DNA from: CAZNYN01 sp964422205
GTDB lineage: Bacteria; Synergistota; Synergistia; Synergistales; Synergistaceae
Assembly: GCA_964422205.1 (NCBI GenBank)
Contig: CAYRAI010000070.1
Coordinates: 1-5,985 of the forward strand
DNA: 5,985 nucleotides
Direction: 5' to 3'
The translations under genes and the position numbers were made by a program. Under the pieces are notes generated by a model. It was not told the DNA's origin, did not search any database, and saw nothing but the letters and a program-made list of their open reading frames with translations. The number at the start of each line of letters is the position of its first letter. Within the stretch, counting starts at the first letter, position 1. Of this stretch, positions 5,594 to 5,985 are shown one piece after another.

Positions 5594-5626
5594 TAGTGTA
5601 CAATGAGCACAGTCACCTTATATAAT
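5594..5626 (+). promoter_or_regulatory. Operator-like site and putative promoter of the EamA gene
   Basis: TAGTGTACAA (5594-5603) matches TNGTNNACNA at every defined base and shares the GTGTAC core with the operators of both enzyme units. It overlaps a possible -35, TGTACA (5597-5602, four of six), 18 nt before a perfect TATAAT (5621-5626). This promoter would leave a leader of only about 10 nt before the ATG at 5642, so either a very short leader is used or the true promoter lies upstream. The operator match is stronger evidence than the promoter. Confidence 0.4.
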
Positions 5627-5641
5627 CGGAGATGAGAAAGT

Positions 5642-5985
5642 ATGCCTCTTTGGGGATTTCTTTTGTGTTTTTTTATAGCTACGCTATGGGCCGTGTCACC
5701 GATAATGATTGCCCACGGACAGAAAATATCGGGATGCACCTCTAATGAAATTAATCCCGTAAGGTCTCTTTCGTTTTTTGCGGTATCTCTTATTATTGCT
5801 CTCGCTCATACAGGGGGCAATCTTACCGCAATGGAGTCTCCTTTCGCATTTTTTTGTATTATCGGAAATGTAATTTTAAGTTATCTTGTCGGAGACACTC
5901 TTTACTTTATGGCGATAAGAGCAATGGGGATAAGCCTTGCCATTCCTGTCGCAAATACGACTCCTATGCTTGCCGCAGTGACTTC
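5642..5985 (+). CDS. EamA/DMT-superfamily transporter, N-terminal part (runs off window)
   Basis: At least 114 codons, open at the right edge. It starts MPLWGFLLCFF at an ATG preceded by GGAG/GAG-rich sequence. Four hydrophobic segments are visible (about 3-24, 41-57, 67-85 and 97-114), and the family-typical run GDTLYFMAIRAMGISLAIPVA is at about 84-104, matching the end of the first EamA repeat. Complete members have about 280-300 residues and ten helices in the inner membrane, and commonly export amino acids, amino-acid-like compounds or other small metabolites. It is in the same direction as B1-B2 but separated by a strong terminator, so it is its own unit. The operator-like motif upstream suggests shared control with the enzyme genes and a possible role as product exporter (inference). 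Confidence 0.8.
   Translation, partial: MPLWGFLLCFFIATLWAVSPIMIAHGQKISGCTSNEINPVRSLSFFAVSLIIALAHTGGNLTAMESPFAFFCIIGNVILSYLVGDTLYFMAIRAMGISLAIPVANTTPMLAAVT

Noticed and set aside
5548..5739. 63-codon minus-strand ORF overlapping the EamA start
   Set aside because: The EamA frame has family motifs and membrane segments; the opposite frame has none.
1..5985. tRNA, rRNA, CRISPR array, insertion sequence, attachment site
   Set aside because: Looked for cloverleaf ends, regular repeats, transposase motifs and terminal inverted repeats; none was supported.

Overview
The window looks like bacterial chromosome from a moderately AT-rich anaerobe, roughly mid-40s % GC by eye. It has good Shine-Dalgarno sites, compact same-strand operons and rho-independent terminators. 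The gene set (an NhaC-family carrier, a GntR/FCD regulator and EamA and cyclophilin-like proteins) suits amino-acid-fermenting Synergistota or Clostridia-type organisms. The sequence alone does not fix the phylum. One run of exactly 100 N (2700-2799) marks a scaffold gap.

Layout. (1) 2853 down to 55, minus strand: a near-consensus promoter with two tandem operator-like palindromes, then (across the gap) an NhaC-family transporter, a 152-aa cyclophilin-like/DUF3830-type protein (A1) and a 185-aa Trp-rich helical protein (A2). (2) 3671-2997, minus strand: a GntR/FCD regulator followed by a strong terminator. (3) 3738-4172: no intact gene; it holds coding-like fragments in shifting frames and a perfect hairpin. 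(4) 4173-5396, plus strand: promoter, operator, a second two-gene unit (B1, B2) and terminator. B1 is about 61 % identical to A1, and B2 about 72 % identical to A2 over the first 170 residues. (5) 5642 to the right edge: the start of an EamA/DMT-type exporter, absent from a simple complete-ORF list because it runs off the window. Its upstream region carries another copy of the operator motif.

Main interpretation. A1+A2 and B1+B2 match, in order and summed length (about 340 aa), the architecture I recall for cucumopine/mikimopine (opine) synthase: an N-terminal cyclophilin-like domain followed by a C-terminal helical bundle. Here the two halves are separate adjacent genes, and the unit is present twice, beside a transporter, a regulator and a possible exporter. 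The motif T-N-GTGTAC-R-A sits at the start of all three non-regulator transcription units, and a degenerate copy lies upstream of the regulator. I therefore propose one GntR-controlled regulon that makes, or breaks down, a small imidazole/opine-like amino-acid conjugate and moves substrate and product across the membrane. The gene pairs, promoters and motifs are read directly from the sequence; the chemistry and substrates are inference.
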